DNA of 64,000 nt from Pseudomonas poae (GTDB lineage: Bacteria > Pseudomonadota > Gammaproteobacteria > Pseudomonadales > Pseudomonadaceae), in the NCBI GenBank assembly GCA_004000515.1, contig CP034537.1, positions 6,717,501 to 6,781,500 on the forward strand. The letters run 5' to 3'. The position numbers and the translations under genes were made by a program. Of this stretch, positions 17,938-27,116 are shown piece after piece (the first letter of the stretch is position 1; every line of letters begins with the position of its first letter). The notes under the pieces were generated by a model. That model did not search any database. It was not told the origin of the DNA and saw nothing but the letters and a program-made list of their open reading frames with translations.

Positions 17938-19071
17938 TCATATCCAACTTTCATAAAACTGTACCAGCGCCGTCGCAAGATCGGCCTGCAAGGCCTGTTC
18001 CAGACACCAGTTTTCAGCGTGCTGGCTCACCTCTGGCCAGTGTTCCAGGAGCATTTTCCACCCTTGTGCCATATCGCCGTCCGTATTCCAGGCTTGCCAA
18101 AGCGCGACCAGCGCTGCTCTGGCGGCTGGCGACAAGGCCGCCGTATACAACTCAAGGAATGCATCGAGCTTGTCGAGGTGGATATCCTCGTCCTGGCGAT
18201 AGATGTGCCACAACAGCGGCCGCCCGGCCCATTGGGCACGCACGAACGAGTCTTCGCCGCGCACCGCGTTGAAGTCGCAGCACCACAACACGCGGTCGTA
18301 TTGTTCCTGGCGCACAAATGGCAGCACCTGCACAGTCAGGGCGTCGCGCTGATGGATATCCCCCGCCACCAAGCCCTCGAGCCCGAGCCAACGCGCTACA
18401 TCACCGAGGACGCGCCCCTCCGGCACCAATAGATGAGTGGCACGCCCGTCCGTCGATAACACGTCCAACCAACCGGCGAGCCCGGCATTTTCGTAGGCAA
18501 ACAGCGAGATCAAGCGCGCGCCGTCGTCAGGAAACACGCCCAGGGTTTGCAGGAACTGTCGCTGCGCAGCCCCATCCTGTTGAAACGCCCTGCGCTGTTC
18601 CAACAACCCCGCCTCCCGCAACAGGCCGCCCGTGCCGGGCCGGAAACCGGGAAAAAAGAAATACTTCTGTACGCCCTTGAACTTCACCGATGGCAGGCGG
18701 TGGCAGCCCACCACCCAGTCTTCGGCACTCAGGTAATCCAGGTTCATCCACAGCGGCACGCGTTCGCGCTCGGCCATGGCTTCCATATAATCGGGCGGCA
18801 ACTGGCACGCGAAGGCGGCGATCACCACATCCGCCGCCGGCGCGCTCACCCAGTCGGCCGGCCAGTGCCGCACTTCGACACCTTCCTGCCATTGCAGATG
18901 CACCTGCACATCGATGTCGGGACACATCCGCTCGAAGGCGCGCAGGTCATCGACCCACAAGCGCACTTCACATCCATGCTCCGCCACCAATTGGCGAGCC
19001 AAACGCCAGGTCACGCCGATGTCGCCGTAATTGTCGACGACGCTGCAAAAAATATCCCAGCGGGCTTTCAT
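17938..19071 (-). CDS. earP: EF-P Arg32 rhamnosyltransferase EarP
   Basis: The 377-residue GT-B type glycosyltransferase transfers rhamnose from dTDP-rhamnose to Arg32 of EF-P. The N-terminus MKARWDIFCSVVDNYGDIGV contains the conserved Asp-Asn-x-Gly-Asp motif, and the C-terminal half has FVRQEQYDRVLWCCDFNAVRG and the donor-binding GEDSFVRAQWAGRPLLWHIY. The ATG at 19071 gives the standard start; five more residues are possible upstream. Immediate linkage to an Arg32-type efp confirms the assignment. Several polyproline substrates cannot be judged from this window. Confidence 0.96.
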   Translation of the reverse strand: MKARWDIFCSVVDNYGDIGVTWRLARQLVAEHGCEVRLWVDDLRAFERMCPDIDVQVHLQWQEGVEVRHWPADWVSAPAADVVIAAFACQLPPDYMEAMAERERVPLWMNLDYLSAEDWVVGCHRLPSVKFKGVQKYFFFPGFRPGTGGLLREAGLLEQRRAFQQDGAAQRQFLQTLGVFPDDGARLISLFAYENAGLAGWLDVLSTDGRATHLLVPEGRVLGDVARWLGLEGLVAGDIHQRDALTVQVLPFVRQEQYDRVLWCCDFNAVRGEDSFVRAQWAGRPLLWHIYRQDEDIHLDKLDAFLELYTAALSPAARAALVALWQAWNTDGDMAQGWKMLLEHWPEVSQHAENWCLEQALQADLATALVQFYESWI

Positions 19072-19203
19072 TCCGGGCTCCATCACTCAAAGGCTCGATT
19101 GTCCGCATAAATGCGCCGATGCAGAAGGCTTGATCGCGATTATTCTGCACGGTGGCTGTGCGACAATCGCCGCCACGCCGCAAATGCCTGCCAGGAGGCC
19201 TTC

Positions 19204-19572
19204 ATGTCTGATCGTCCGTTGTCGCTGCTCAAGCTCTGTATCGCCATCGCGCTGGGCGTGTGGCTGGGGTTTATCGCCATCGCGCTGACCACTTGGCTGG
19301 CGTCGCGCTATCTGTTCCCGCAAAGCCTGGCACCGGTGGCCCAAGCGGTTGAGCAACTGGGCACGCCTGCGGTGGTTGCGCCTGAACCACCCAACCGCTT
19401 GTTCGAGCAATACCAAGAGAACCTGCGTAAACAGGAACAGCAGCAAACCCTGGACCAGGCCCGCAGCAACGCGCGCAACCAGTCCAACCCAAAGTGCCAG
19501 TTCTGGCTGCAACAGGACCAGAACGCCCCCAACGAAAAGACCCGGGCCAATGTCCTGCAATTCTGCGATTGA
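19204..19572 (+). CDS. Small membrane-anchored protein of unknown function
   Basis: A 122-residue protein with one long hydrophobic segment (about residues 8-36) and a hydrophilic C-terminal part rich in Gln and Asn (EQYQENLRKQEQQQTL). Two Cys (in NPKCQFWLQQ and the final FCD) could form a disulfide if the tail is periplasmic. The ATG at 19204 has an AGGAGG-like site just upstream. Its stop overlaps the start of the Gre-like gene by one base, so they are probably co-translated. I do not recognise its function. Confidence 0.75.
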   Translation: MSDRPLSLLKLCIAIALGVWLGFIAIALTTWLASRYLFPQSLAPVAQAVEQLGTPAVVAPEPPNRLFEQYQENLRKQEQQQTLDQARSNARNQSNPKCQFWLQQDQNAPNEKTRANVLQFCD

Positions 19573-20060
19573 TGACCATGAATAAACACGCCGTCCACCA
19601 GTTGATTCTGGAAAAGCTCACCGTCGACCTCGACATCGCCCAACGCGCCGCGCAGACCGCCTACGAAACCGCGACCCACGAAGAAAACATCGCGGAAAAC
19701 AAATACGACACCCTGGGGCTGGAGGCTTCGTACCTCGCCGCCGGCCAAGCCAAGCGCGTCGAGGAAATCAAGCAAGCGCTAGCGCTGTGCCAGAACCTGC
19801 AACTGCGTGCATACGATGATCAGCGAGGGATAGAGGTCGGCGCGCTACTGGGCCTGGAGGATGAAAACGGTCGCCAGCAGTGGCTGTTCCTGGCACCGGA
19901 TGCGGCGGGTTTGAAAGTGGATGTGGTCGGGCAGCCGGTCACCGTCATCACCCCGCGCTCACCTTTGGGCAAAGGCTTGCTGGGCAAGTTCGAAGGGGAT
20001 GAGGTCGAGATTCTGGTGGCAGGCGCTCGGCAACTATTTACGGTTACCGAGGCCAAGTAA
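19572..20060 (+). CDS. GreA/GreB-family transcription elongation factor-like protein
   Basis: A 162-residue protein with the Gre layout: an N-terminal antiparallel coiled coil (about residues 5-75, with ENIAENKYDTLGLEASYLA at the tip, keeping acidic residues) and a C-terminal FKBP-like domain with SPLGKGLLGKFEGDEVEI. Gre factors stimulate RNA cleavage by backtracked RNA polymerase. It is distinct from the GreB homolog at 32375-32847 and forms an operon with the small membrane protein, whose stop codon overlaps its first ATG; a second ATG follows at 19578. Confidence 0.82.
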   Translation: MTMNKHAVHQLILEKLTVDLDIAQRAAQTAYETATHEENIAENKYDTLGLEASYLAAGQAKRVEEIKQALALCQNLQLRAYDDQRGIEVGALLGLEDENGRQQWLFLAPDAAGLKVDVVGQPVTVITPRSPLGKGLLGKFEGDEVEILVAGARQLFTVTEAK

Positions 20061-20076
20061 GCCACTGCTGACGCAC

Positions 20077-20213
20077 TTGTAGTGAGCGGGCTTGTCCCGC
20101 GCTGGGGGGCGAAGCCGCCCCGAGTCCAAATAACTTCGGTAATCCTAAAACACCGCGGTGCCTGGATTTAGGGCGGCTTCGCCCCCCAGCGCGGGGCAAG
20201 CCCGCTCACTACA
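20077..20213. repeat. Long inverted-repeat element, copy 2 of 3
   Basis: TTGTAGTGAGCGGGCTTGTC at the left and CAAGCCCGCTCACTACA at the right bracket an inner GGGGGGCGAAGCCGCCCC stem and a second stem near the right end. It lies between the convergent Gre-like and cysB genes, stopping a few bases before the cysB stop. It corresponds to the copies at 1556-1686 and 56136-57564. Confidence 0.85.
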
Positions 20214-20219
20214 CGAGCC

Positions 20220-21203
<984 letters not shown>

Positions 21204-21298
21204 TCAAAGCAGATAGACGCCACGGGTATCAGCGACGGTATATAACTATATTAAAGGTTCGACGGATAAATCTAGAACTTTTTATCGTTTTTTATCCA

Positions 21299-21799
21299 TC
21301 ACACGTCATCACTGCGTCGGCGCTGTAGCGAGGGCACCAGGTAAACCGGCACCGTAGACAGCTGCAACACCCGCGCAGCGGTGCGACCCAGCGGTGTGGC
21401 CGCCGACGTTGCATGGCTATGACTGCCTACGATCAACAGGTCTACGGAAAGTTTGCGCAATTGGTCGAGTATCACCTCGCACGGGTCCCCCTGGATCACC
21501 CGTACCGAGCGAATCAATTTCAGGTCTTGCTCCCCGTCCTCCAATTCCTCACGAAAGCTGTCCAGCACCCGTTGCTCGATCGTCGCCATGACCGTAGTCA
21601 GGCCCTGGGTTTGCCATTCACTTAACGCCTTCTCATCAAGGTAGCTCTGTAACACCGATTCGGCGAACAGCCCGATGGGCTCGACCACGTGGATCACATA
21701 CAAGTCCGCCTTGAACGTTCGCGCCAGCGCCAATGCGTGCTGCATCACATAAGGCGCATACAGACCGAGATCCGTGGCGTACAACATCGAACGAATCAT
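21299..21799 (-). CDS. Universal stress protein (UspA family)
   Basis: A 166-residue USP-fold protein. The start MIRSMLYATDLG and the nucleotide-binding segment VDLLIVGSHSHATSAATPLG, which fits the G-2x-G-9x-G(S/T) pattern of ATP-binding UspA members, are clear. The ATG at 21799 has AGGAGG directly upstream. It lies downstream of a 5'-nucleotidase gene on the same strand (53 bases), possibly co-transcribed. Its specific stress role is unknown. Confidence 0.9.
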   Translation of the reverse strand: MIRSMLYATDLGLYAPYVMQHALALARTFKADLYVIHVVEPIGLFAESVLQSYLDEKALSEWQTQGLTTVMATIEQRVLDSFREELEDGEQDLKLIRSVRVIQGDPCEVILDQLRKLSVDLLIVGSHSHATSAATPLGRTAARVLQLSTVPVYLVPSLQRRRSDDV

Positions 21800-21851
21800 A
21801 GAACCTCCTGGACTGCCAGGATGGCGGAGATGAAATGAGCTTAGCAGCGAC

Positions 21852-22769
21852 TTAGCTCTCGGACTGAACCCTAACCTCATTACTGATGCCATGGGGCACA
21901 TGCCCGGTGGCCACCACCTCCCTGGCTTTCTCACAATGACCGGCCTGGTCATCGAAAAACACATCGGCGGCGAAGGCTTCAAGGAACGCGGACTTCTCCA
22001 GGCCGCCGAGGAACAACGATTCATCCAGGCGAATATCCCATTCACGCAAGGTGCGAATCACCCGCTCGTGAGACGGCGCCGAACGGGCGGTGACCAGCGC
22101 GGTGCGGATCGGGCAGGCCTCGTCCGGAAACTCACGTTGCAACAGGTTGAGCGCCGCCAGGAACCCCTTGAAAGGACCGCCGTGCAAAGGTTGGCGTGCC
22201 GACTCGCGCTCGCTGGCCTGGAACGCTTCCAACCCGCCGGCCTGGCACACACGCTCCGATTCATCGGAGAACAGCACCGCATCACCATCAAAGGCAATTC
22301 GCAGTTCCTCACTGGAAGCCCGCCGTGCGCCGCCCGACAAAATCGTCGCAGCAGCAAAGCCGGCATCGAGGGCACTGCGTACATCCTCGGCATGGGTGGA
22401 AAGAAACAGATGACAACCAAAGGCCGCCAAATAAGGATAGGGACTACGCCCCCCAACAAAAGCGGCGCGGGAAATATCCAGGCCGTAATGCTGGATCGAA
22501 TTGAACACCCTCAGGCCCGTGTCAGCGCTGTTGCGAGACACCAACACCACTTCGACCCGCGCCCGACCGAGGCTGGCGTTAAGGCTCAGCAGCTTCTTGA
22601 CCAACGGAAAAGCATCGCCGGGCTCAAGGAATTCTTCCTCATGCTCGATCTGATATTTGCGATAGGCCTCGACGCCTTGAGCCAGATAAACCTTGTGGCT
22701 GTCGCTCAGGTCGAACAGCGCGCGCGAAGAAATCGCCAGCACCAGCTTGTCGCCCAATCCCTTTGCCAT
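21852..22769 (-). CDS. 5'-nucleotidase (cytosolic NT5C1-like family)
   Basis: The 305-residue protein matches the bacterial cousins of cytosolic 5'-nucleotidase I (HAD fold), which dephosphorylate nucleoside monophosphates. Visible marks: LVLAISSRALFDLSDSH near the N-terminus (where the HAD Asp is expected), VVLVSRNSADTGLRVFNSI, IAFDGDAVLFSDESERV with the conserved Asp run, and FFDDQAGHCEKA near the end. The ATG at 22769 begins MAKGLGDKL. It lies 16 bases downstream of the PanE-like gene, so the four genes from thioredoxin to USP may form one unit. Confidence 0.85.
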   Translation of the reverse strand: MAKGLGDKLVLAISSRALFDLSDSHKVYLAQGVEAYRKYQIEHEEEFLEPGDAFPLVKKLLSLNASLGRARVEVVLVSRNSADTGLRVFNSIQHYGLDISRAAFVGGRSPYPYLAAFGCHLFLSTHAEDVRSALDAGFAAATILSGGARRASSEELRIAFDGDAVLFSDESERVCQAGGLEAFQASERESARQPLHGGPFKGFLAALNLLQREFPDEACPIRTALVTARSAPSHERVIRTLREWDIRLDESLFLGGLEKSAFLEAFAADVFFDDQAGHCEKAREVVATGHVPHGISNEVRVQSES

Positions 22770-22785
22770 GGTGTACTCCCCCGAC

Positions 22786-23748
22786 TCAGCGGTTATGCCG
22801 ATCAATAAAACTCAAGGCCTGGTACAACGCCTGTATTCGCGGTAATTCACAACCGGCAGCTCTGGCGGCAGCTAAAGGCCGCGCGTAAATCGCCGCCAGT
22901 TCCAGCGGACGTTTGTGAATATGATCGTGGTACATGCTAGGCAGATAGTCGTCCATGGTTTCGGTCATGGCGAACATCTGTTCGGCGTAGCTGGCGGGAA
23001 TTTCATGGCCACAGGCGTGAGCGCCCTGCACCACTTCGGCCATCAACGCCTGGATCAATTCACGGCTGGACTCATCCGCCATCATCGCCGTGGTGCCGGT
23101 GCCCAATAGCACGGAAAGGCCATTGTAGGGCACGTTCCACACCAGTTTGTGCCAGCGCGCCTGATGCACGTTGGCCATGGCCTGGGACTCGATACCGGCC
23201 TTATGAAACAGCGCCGCGCCCGCCTCTACAATCGCCCTCTGTCGGTCTTCATCATTGGCCGCCGTACCGCTGTGGTACCCCAGGTTGACCCGGCCCAGGG
23301 CCTGATGCTCAACCACTCCAGGCCCCGAGCGGTGCACGCCGATGTAGCACAGGCCGCCGAGCAGGTGCAGCGATGGCGGCAGGTGTTCACGCAGGCTGTC
23401 TTCCACATCCAGACCGTTTTGCAGCAACACCACTTTGGCGTCCGGCGCGGCGACTTGGGCAATGGTTGGGGCCAGCTCCAGGTTGCCCGTGGACTTGGTG
23501 CTCACCAGCAACCAATCGCACGGTGGCATATCGGCAGCGCGGGCATAGGCTTGCACCGGGTGCAGGTGCAGGGGCCCGAACACCGTGCTGTTTACCCGCA
23601 AGCCGTGCTCGCTGACCGCTGCGTACTCGCTGCGCAACAGGAAATGTACGTCGAAGCCGGCACGTGCCAGCATCAAGCCATAGAAACCACCGATGGCACC
23701 GGTGCCGATGATGCCAATGCGTGGCGACTGGGGTGCAACTGCGGTCAT
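22786..23748 (-). CDS. 2-dehydropantoate 2-reductase-like (ketopantoate reductase family) protein
   Basis: A 320-residue NAD(P)-dependent reductase with an N-terminal Rossmann loop IGIIGTGAIGGFYGLML and the C-terminal all-helical ApbA/PanE domain (HKLVWNVPYNGLSVLLGT). Homologs reduce ketopantoate in pantothenate synthesis, but many Pseudomonas paralogs have unknown substrates, so the gene name panE is not assigned. The ATG at 23748 overlaps the thioredoxin-like stop by four bases (ATGA), indicating coupling. Confidence 0.86.
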   Translation of the reverse strand: MTAVAPQSPRIGIIGTGAIGGFYGLMLARAGFDVHFLLRSEYAAVSEHGLRVNSTVFGPLHLHPVQAYARAADMPPCDWLLVSTKSTGNLELAPTIAQVAAPDAKVVLLQNGLDVEDSLREHLPPSLHLLGGLCYIGVHRSGPGVVEHQALGRVNLGYHSGTAANDEDRQRAIVEAGAALFHKAGIESQAMANVHQARWHKLVWNVPYNGLSVLLGTGTTAMMADESSRELIQALMAEVVQGAHACGHEIPASYAEQMFAMTETMDDYLPSMYHDHIHKRPLELAAIYARPLAAARAAGCELPRIQALYQALSFIDRHNR

Positions 23749-24131
23749 GGCAATTCCTCTGGTGTACGGGCGAGTGCGTGTTTCACGGCCTCGGCAAGGT
23801 CGGCAGGTGTAAGGCGCGTCTGTAATTGCCCAAGGAATTGACCCTCGCACACCACGAACAACGCCGGCAAATGAAAGATCTGGTAGCGTTCGACCGCGCC
23901 GCCATTGTGCCCGGCATCCACCCAGCACACTCGGTCCACCGGCAATGTCCAGCCGGGTACCTGTTGGCGTGCCCAGCGGCAACTGGAACAGCCGACACTG
24001 GTGAACACCACCAGCGAAATACCTGGCAATCCCAGCAATTGCTGGTCAATATCCAGGTCGGTCAATTCCAGTTCCTTCACTATACTGCTGCCACCGCCGT
24101 CAACAGGACGGTGCTCGGAGTCCGTGTACAT
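23745..24131 (-). CDS. Thioredoxin-fold protein with CxxC motif
   Basis: A 128-residue thioredoxin-like protein. The active-site region reads VVFTSVGCSSCRWARQQVPG, a Cys-Ser-Ser-Cys variant of the thioredoxin motif, and the cis-Pro follows in IFHLPALFVVCEGQ. It has no signal peptide, so it is likely cytoplasmic. The start at 24131 uses the same CATG as the divergent PilZ-like gene; a GTG at 24080 would give a shorter protein beginning VKELELTD, closer to the fold's true start. Coupled to the PanE-like gene downstream. Confidence 0.78.
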   Translation of the reverse strand: MYTDSEHRPVDGGGSSIVKELELTDLDIDQQLLGLPGISLVVFTSVGCSSCRWARQQVPGWTLPVDRVCWVDAGHNGGAVERYQIFHLPALFVVCEGQFLGQLQTRLTPADLAEAVKHALARTPEELP

Positions 24132-24564
24132 GGGTCGTTTTTTACCTCACCCTGATGATGTCGCTGTCGAGTTAATCCAACGTCCCGCCCCTGCCATTCC
24201 CCGCCAACGCCTGCTCACTGTCGGCCTGGGCGGTATCGCCTGCCATTGGCCGCGCGCCTGGCGCCAGGGTACGGCGGTTGACCTGAACATTCCCTCGCTG
24301 GGTGCCAGCGCCCGTTATCCGGGTTATGTGGCCTGGTGCCGCAAGGTGGAACACGGCTACCGAATTGGCGTCTCGTTTACCGACGAACATGCACTGTTCG
24401 GCGCGCGAATGGGTGAGCAAGCATGCCGGATAGAGCGCTATTGCCGCCAGCACGAAGACGCTGAGCCGACACCCGAGCAATTCGAAGCCCTGGCCCGCGA
24501 GTGGGTGTCGCGCCATGCGGTCGAGTTCTCCCATGAGGCCTTTGTGGCGCCAGCACTGGATTAA
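24130..24564 (+). CDS. PilZ-like domain protein
   Basis: A 144-residue protein beginning MGRFLPHPDDVAVELIQRP. The segment RQRLLTVGLGGIACHWPRAW followed by GTAVDLNIPSLG and VAWCRKVEHGYRIGVSFTD resembles a PilZ domain, with D/N-x-S/G-x-x-G replaced by a weaker GLGGIA loop and a poor RxxxR motif. Binding to cyclic di-GMP is therefore uncertain. Its ATG shares the CATG with the thioredoxin-like gene, so the two promoters must lie inside each other's coding regions or be very short. Single gene. Confidence 0.7.
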   Translation: MGRFLPHPDDVAVELIQRPAPAIPRQRLLTVGLGGIACHWPRAWRQGTAVDLNIPSLGASARYPGYVAWCRKVEHGYRIGVSFTDEHALFGARMGEQACRIERYCRQHEDAEPTPEQFEALAREWVSRHAVEFSHEAFVAPALD

Positions 24565-24695
24565 AGCGGGCTTTGCCCATTGTCGCGGGCCCGTGTTACG
24601 CGCTAAGGTTCCTCCCCCCGGCATTCAAATCATGCTGTGCTCCGCCGCACGGGGATCGCTGGCGGCCGGCACCCGTGACCCTGACGAGTAACACG

Positions 24696-25772
24696 ATGGC
24701 TGATTTACCGATCAATGACCTAAACGTCGAATCCAACGAGACCCTGATCACGCCCGATCAGCTCAAGCGCGAAATCCCTTTGAGCGACGCTGCCCTGCAG
24801 ACCGTCACCAAAGGCCGCGAAGTCATCCGTGACATTCTCGACGGCACCGATCACCGCCTCTTCGTCGTTATCGGGCCTTGCTCGATCCACGACCTCAAGG
24901 CTGCCCACGAATATGCCGAGCGCCTCAAGGTGCTGGCAGCAGAAGTGTCGGACACCCTGTACCTGGTAATGCGCGTGTATTTCGAAAAACCGCGCACCAC
25001 CGTCGGCTGGAAAGGCTTGATCAACGACCCGTACCTGGACGACTCGTTCAAGATCCAGGACGGCTTGCACATCGGTCGCCAACTGCTGCTGGACCTGGCT
25101 GAAATGGGCTTGCCCACCGCCACCGAAGCGCTGGACCCGATCTCCCCGCAGTACCTGCAGGACCTGATCAGCTGGTCGGCCATCGGCGCGCGTACCACCG
25201 AATCCCAGACTCACCGCGAAATGGCATCCGGCCTGTCGTCGGCCGTGGGCTTCAAGAACGGCACCGACGGCGGCCTGACCGTAGCGATCAATGCGCTGCA
25301 ATCGGTCTCCAGCCCGCACCGCTTCCTGGGTATCAACCAGGAAGGTGGCGTCTCCATCGTCACCACCAAGGGCAATGCCTACGGCCATGTGGTGCTGCGT
25401 GGCGGCAACGGCAAGCCCAACTACGATTCGGTCAGCGTTGCGCTGTGCGAGCAGGCGCTGACCAAGGCCAAGATCAAGCCGAACATCATGGTTGACTGCA
25501 GCCACGCCAACTCCAACAAGGACCCGGCCCTGCAACCGCTGGTGATGGAAAACGTCGCCAACCAGATTCTGGAAGGCAACCAGTCGATCATCGGCTTGAT
25601 GGTCGAGAGTCATTTGAACTGGGGTTGCCAGGCGATTCCTAAAGACTTGGCTGACTTGCAGTACGGCGTGTCGATCACCGATGCCTGCATCGATTGGTCT
25701 GCAACCGAAAATACGTTGCGCAGCATGCATGCCAAGCTCAAGGACGTGTTGCCCAAGCGCAAACGCAGCTGA
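24696..25772 (+). CDS. 3-deoxy-7-phosphoheptulonate synthase, class I (AroG/F/H family)
   Basis: The 358-residue class I DAHP synthase starts the shikimate pathway. Family marks: FVVIGPCSIHDLKAA, MRVYFEKPRTTVGWKG, GARTTESQTHREMASGLS, GFKNGTDGG, and MVDCSHANSNKDPALQ carrying metal and phosphoenolpyruvate ligands. Which aromatic amino acid inhibits it cannot be read safely. The ATG at 24696 gives the usual N-terminus. It ends 20 bases before a strong terminator. A class II isoenzyme is encoded at 10362-11711. Confidence 0.95.
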   Translation: MADLPINDLNVESNETLITPDQLKREIPLSDAALQTVTKGREVIRDILDGTDHRLFVVIGPCSIHDLKAAHEYAERLKVLAAEVSDTLYLVMRVYFEKPRTTVGWKGLINDPYLDDSFKIQDGLHIGRQLLLDLAEMGLPTATEALDPISPQYLQDLISWSAIGARTTESQTHREMASGLSSAVGFKNGTDGGLTVAINALQSVSSPHRFLGINQEGGVSIVTTKGNAYGHVVLRGGNGKPNYDSVSVALCEQALTKAKIKPNIMVDCSHANSNKDPALQPLVMENVANQILEGNQSIIGLMVESHLNWGCQAIPKDLADLQYGVSITDACIDWSATENTLRSMHAKLKDVLPKRKRS

Positions 25773-25792
25773 GCCTGCCATATTGCGCACAC

Positions 25793-25821
25793 AAAAACGC
25801 CGGGCTAAGCCCGGCGTTTTT
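25793..25821. terminator. Bidirectional terminator after the class I DAHP synthase gene
   Basis: AAAAACGCCGGG, a short loop and its complement CCCGGCGTTTTT form a GC-rich hairpin with T-runs on both strands, between this gene and the convergent acetyltransferase gene. Confidence 0.93.
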
Positions 25822-25840
25822 CATGGTGCGGTTTGACGCG

Positions 25841-26122
25841 TTACAACTTCGCCGCATGGCGCTGATGGCGCTCCATGTAGCGTTCGACATAGGAGCAGGA
25901 CGGAATCACCGTGTAGCCCGCCTCTTCGGCAAACTTCAAGGCTTCCTCGGTCAATGCCGCCGCAATACCACGACCCCGCAGTGCGTTTGGCACGAAAGTC
26001 CGATAGATATCCAGGGTCTGTTTACCGAGGTCCATATAGGTCAGATAGGCACGATGACCGTCCACATTGGTCTCGAACTGATGACCAGCCTGGTCATGGT
26101 GGATGGACAACGCCTCGCTCAT
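25841..26122 (-). CDS. Small GNAT-like N-acetyltransferase (YidJ/Gtf2-type)
   Basis: A 93-residue single-domain GNAT protein. The acetyl-CoA loop appears as PNALRGRGIAAALTEEALKFA and the C-terminal strand as YTVIPSCSYVERYMERH, typical of the short YjdJ-type acetyltransferases. The ATG at 26122 gives MSEALSIHHDQ; 22 more residues upstream are possible but look non-conserved. Substrate unknown. Confidence 0.85.
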   Translation of the reverse strand: MSEALSIHHDQAGHQFETNVDGHRAYLTYMDLGKQTLDIYRTFVPNALRGRGIAAALTEEALKFAEEAGYTVIPSCSYVERYMERHQRHAAKL

Positions 26123-26731
26123 CACTACTCCTCGCGGGTCTTGGTTTCTGACCCCTACCTTACCGATGTTTTTCCGGCGAAGGAACATCTACGCCACCCC
26201 GTGCCGGTTTCGACCACGAGAAAACCTTTAGCGCTCATACCTGCACGTACGGAATAGTAGGCACCAATCCTGCAATTGCTCAAGGCGCGCTCGTCATCCC
26301 CGCCGCAGGTAGATATAGAAAGGGCCTCGATCAACCGATGATCGAAAGCCTGAACATTGCCGGCAGTTGAAGCTTGAGACGAACAGGCGCTCTTAAAGTC
26401 ACCTCTACATGCGCAAAAGATGCAGGATGTGGCAAACCCAAGCTGAGCATAAGTGTCAGCGTGGATATATAATTTTTCATCTACTTGCAGGGCTCGACAC
26501 ATGCAGGCTGGCCCTTTCAGCCTCTATCCATTTTTCGCCTGTTTGAAAAAAATTGGACAGTTTTTATACAAACCTTCAGAAGACTAGCCAAAATAGATAC
26601 GGCACGAGAATTTTTTTGCTTCTTGCGCTACGTCAGTTTACTTACTACAAGTAATGAGTAGTATGTACGCCGGCTATCAGCTCACTCTGAGAAAGTAGCC
26701 ATTTAATAGAAAGTCCTTGAAGGGGAACACG
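26123..26731. other. 609-base gap with no supported gene; AT-rich oprI promoter region at its end
   Basis: The left half is GC-mixed and contains a Cys-rich minus-strand frame (26155-26502) that I could not support as a gene. From about 26520 the DNA becomes AT-rich, with several A/T tracts before oprI, which suits a strong promoter with UP-type elements for an abundant lipoprotein. The ribosome site is AAGGGG at 26720-26725. Confidence 0.4.
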
Positions 26732-26983
26732 ATGAACAACGTTCTGAAATTCTCTGCTCTGGCTCTGGCCGCAGTTCTGGCTACCGGTTGCAGCAGCGTC
26801 TCCAAAGAAACCGAAGCTCGTCTGACTGCAACTGAAGACGCAGCAGCTCGCTCCCAGGCTCGTGCAGACGAAGCCTACCGTAAAGCTGATGAAGCTCTGG
26901 CTGCTGCTCAAAAAGCACAACAGACTGCTGATGAAGCTAACGAACGCGCTCTGCGTATGCTTGAAAAAGCTAGCCGCAAGTAA
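26732..26983 (+). CDS. oprI: Major outer-membrane lipoprotein OprI (Lpp-like)
   Basis: An 83-residue lipoprotein. A short signal peptide ([20 protein letters not shown]) ends in a lipobox with acylated Cys20. The mature part is a continuous Ala-rich heptad coiled coil ([18 protein letters not shown] and on) that ends in SRK with the C-terminal Lys able to crosslink to peptidoglycan. An L,D-transpeptidase gene, a possible crosslinking enzyme, follows in convergent orientation. The codon choice differs from its neighbours (GCT, CGT rich), as expected for a highly expressed gene. Short transcript ended by a strong hairpin. Confidence 0.97.
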   Translation: MNNVLKFSALALAAVLATGCSSVSKETEARLTATEDAAARSQARADEAYRKADEALAAAQKAQQTADEANERALRMLEKASRK

Positions 26984-27005
26984 TAATCCCTCGGGATTGT
27001 TATCA

Positions 27006-27035
27006 AGCCGATCCATTTATGGGTCGGCTTTTTTT
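27006..27035 (+). terminator. Rho-independent terminator of oprI
   Basis: AGCCGATCC, a six-base loop and GGGTCGGCT precede a run of seven or more T. A smaller imperfect stem (AATCCCTCGGGATT) lies between it and the stop codon. Confidence 0.93.
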
Positions 27036-27116
27036 GCCCGCGATTCGCTGCCAACCCCAGGCAATAAAAAGCCCGCAGCAGCGCAGAGCTGAGACAGGCT
27101 ATTGATCGAGGCAGGC

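Noticed and set aside
26155..26502. Cys-rich minus-strand frame of 115 residues in the gap before oprI
   Set aside because: No ribosome site, no recognisable fold, atypical codon pattern; insufficient support.
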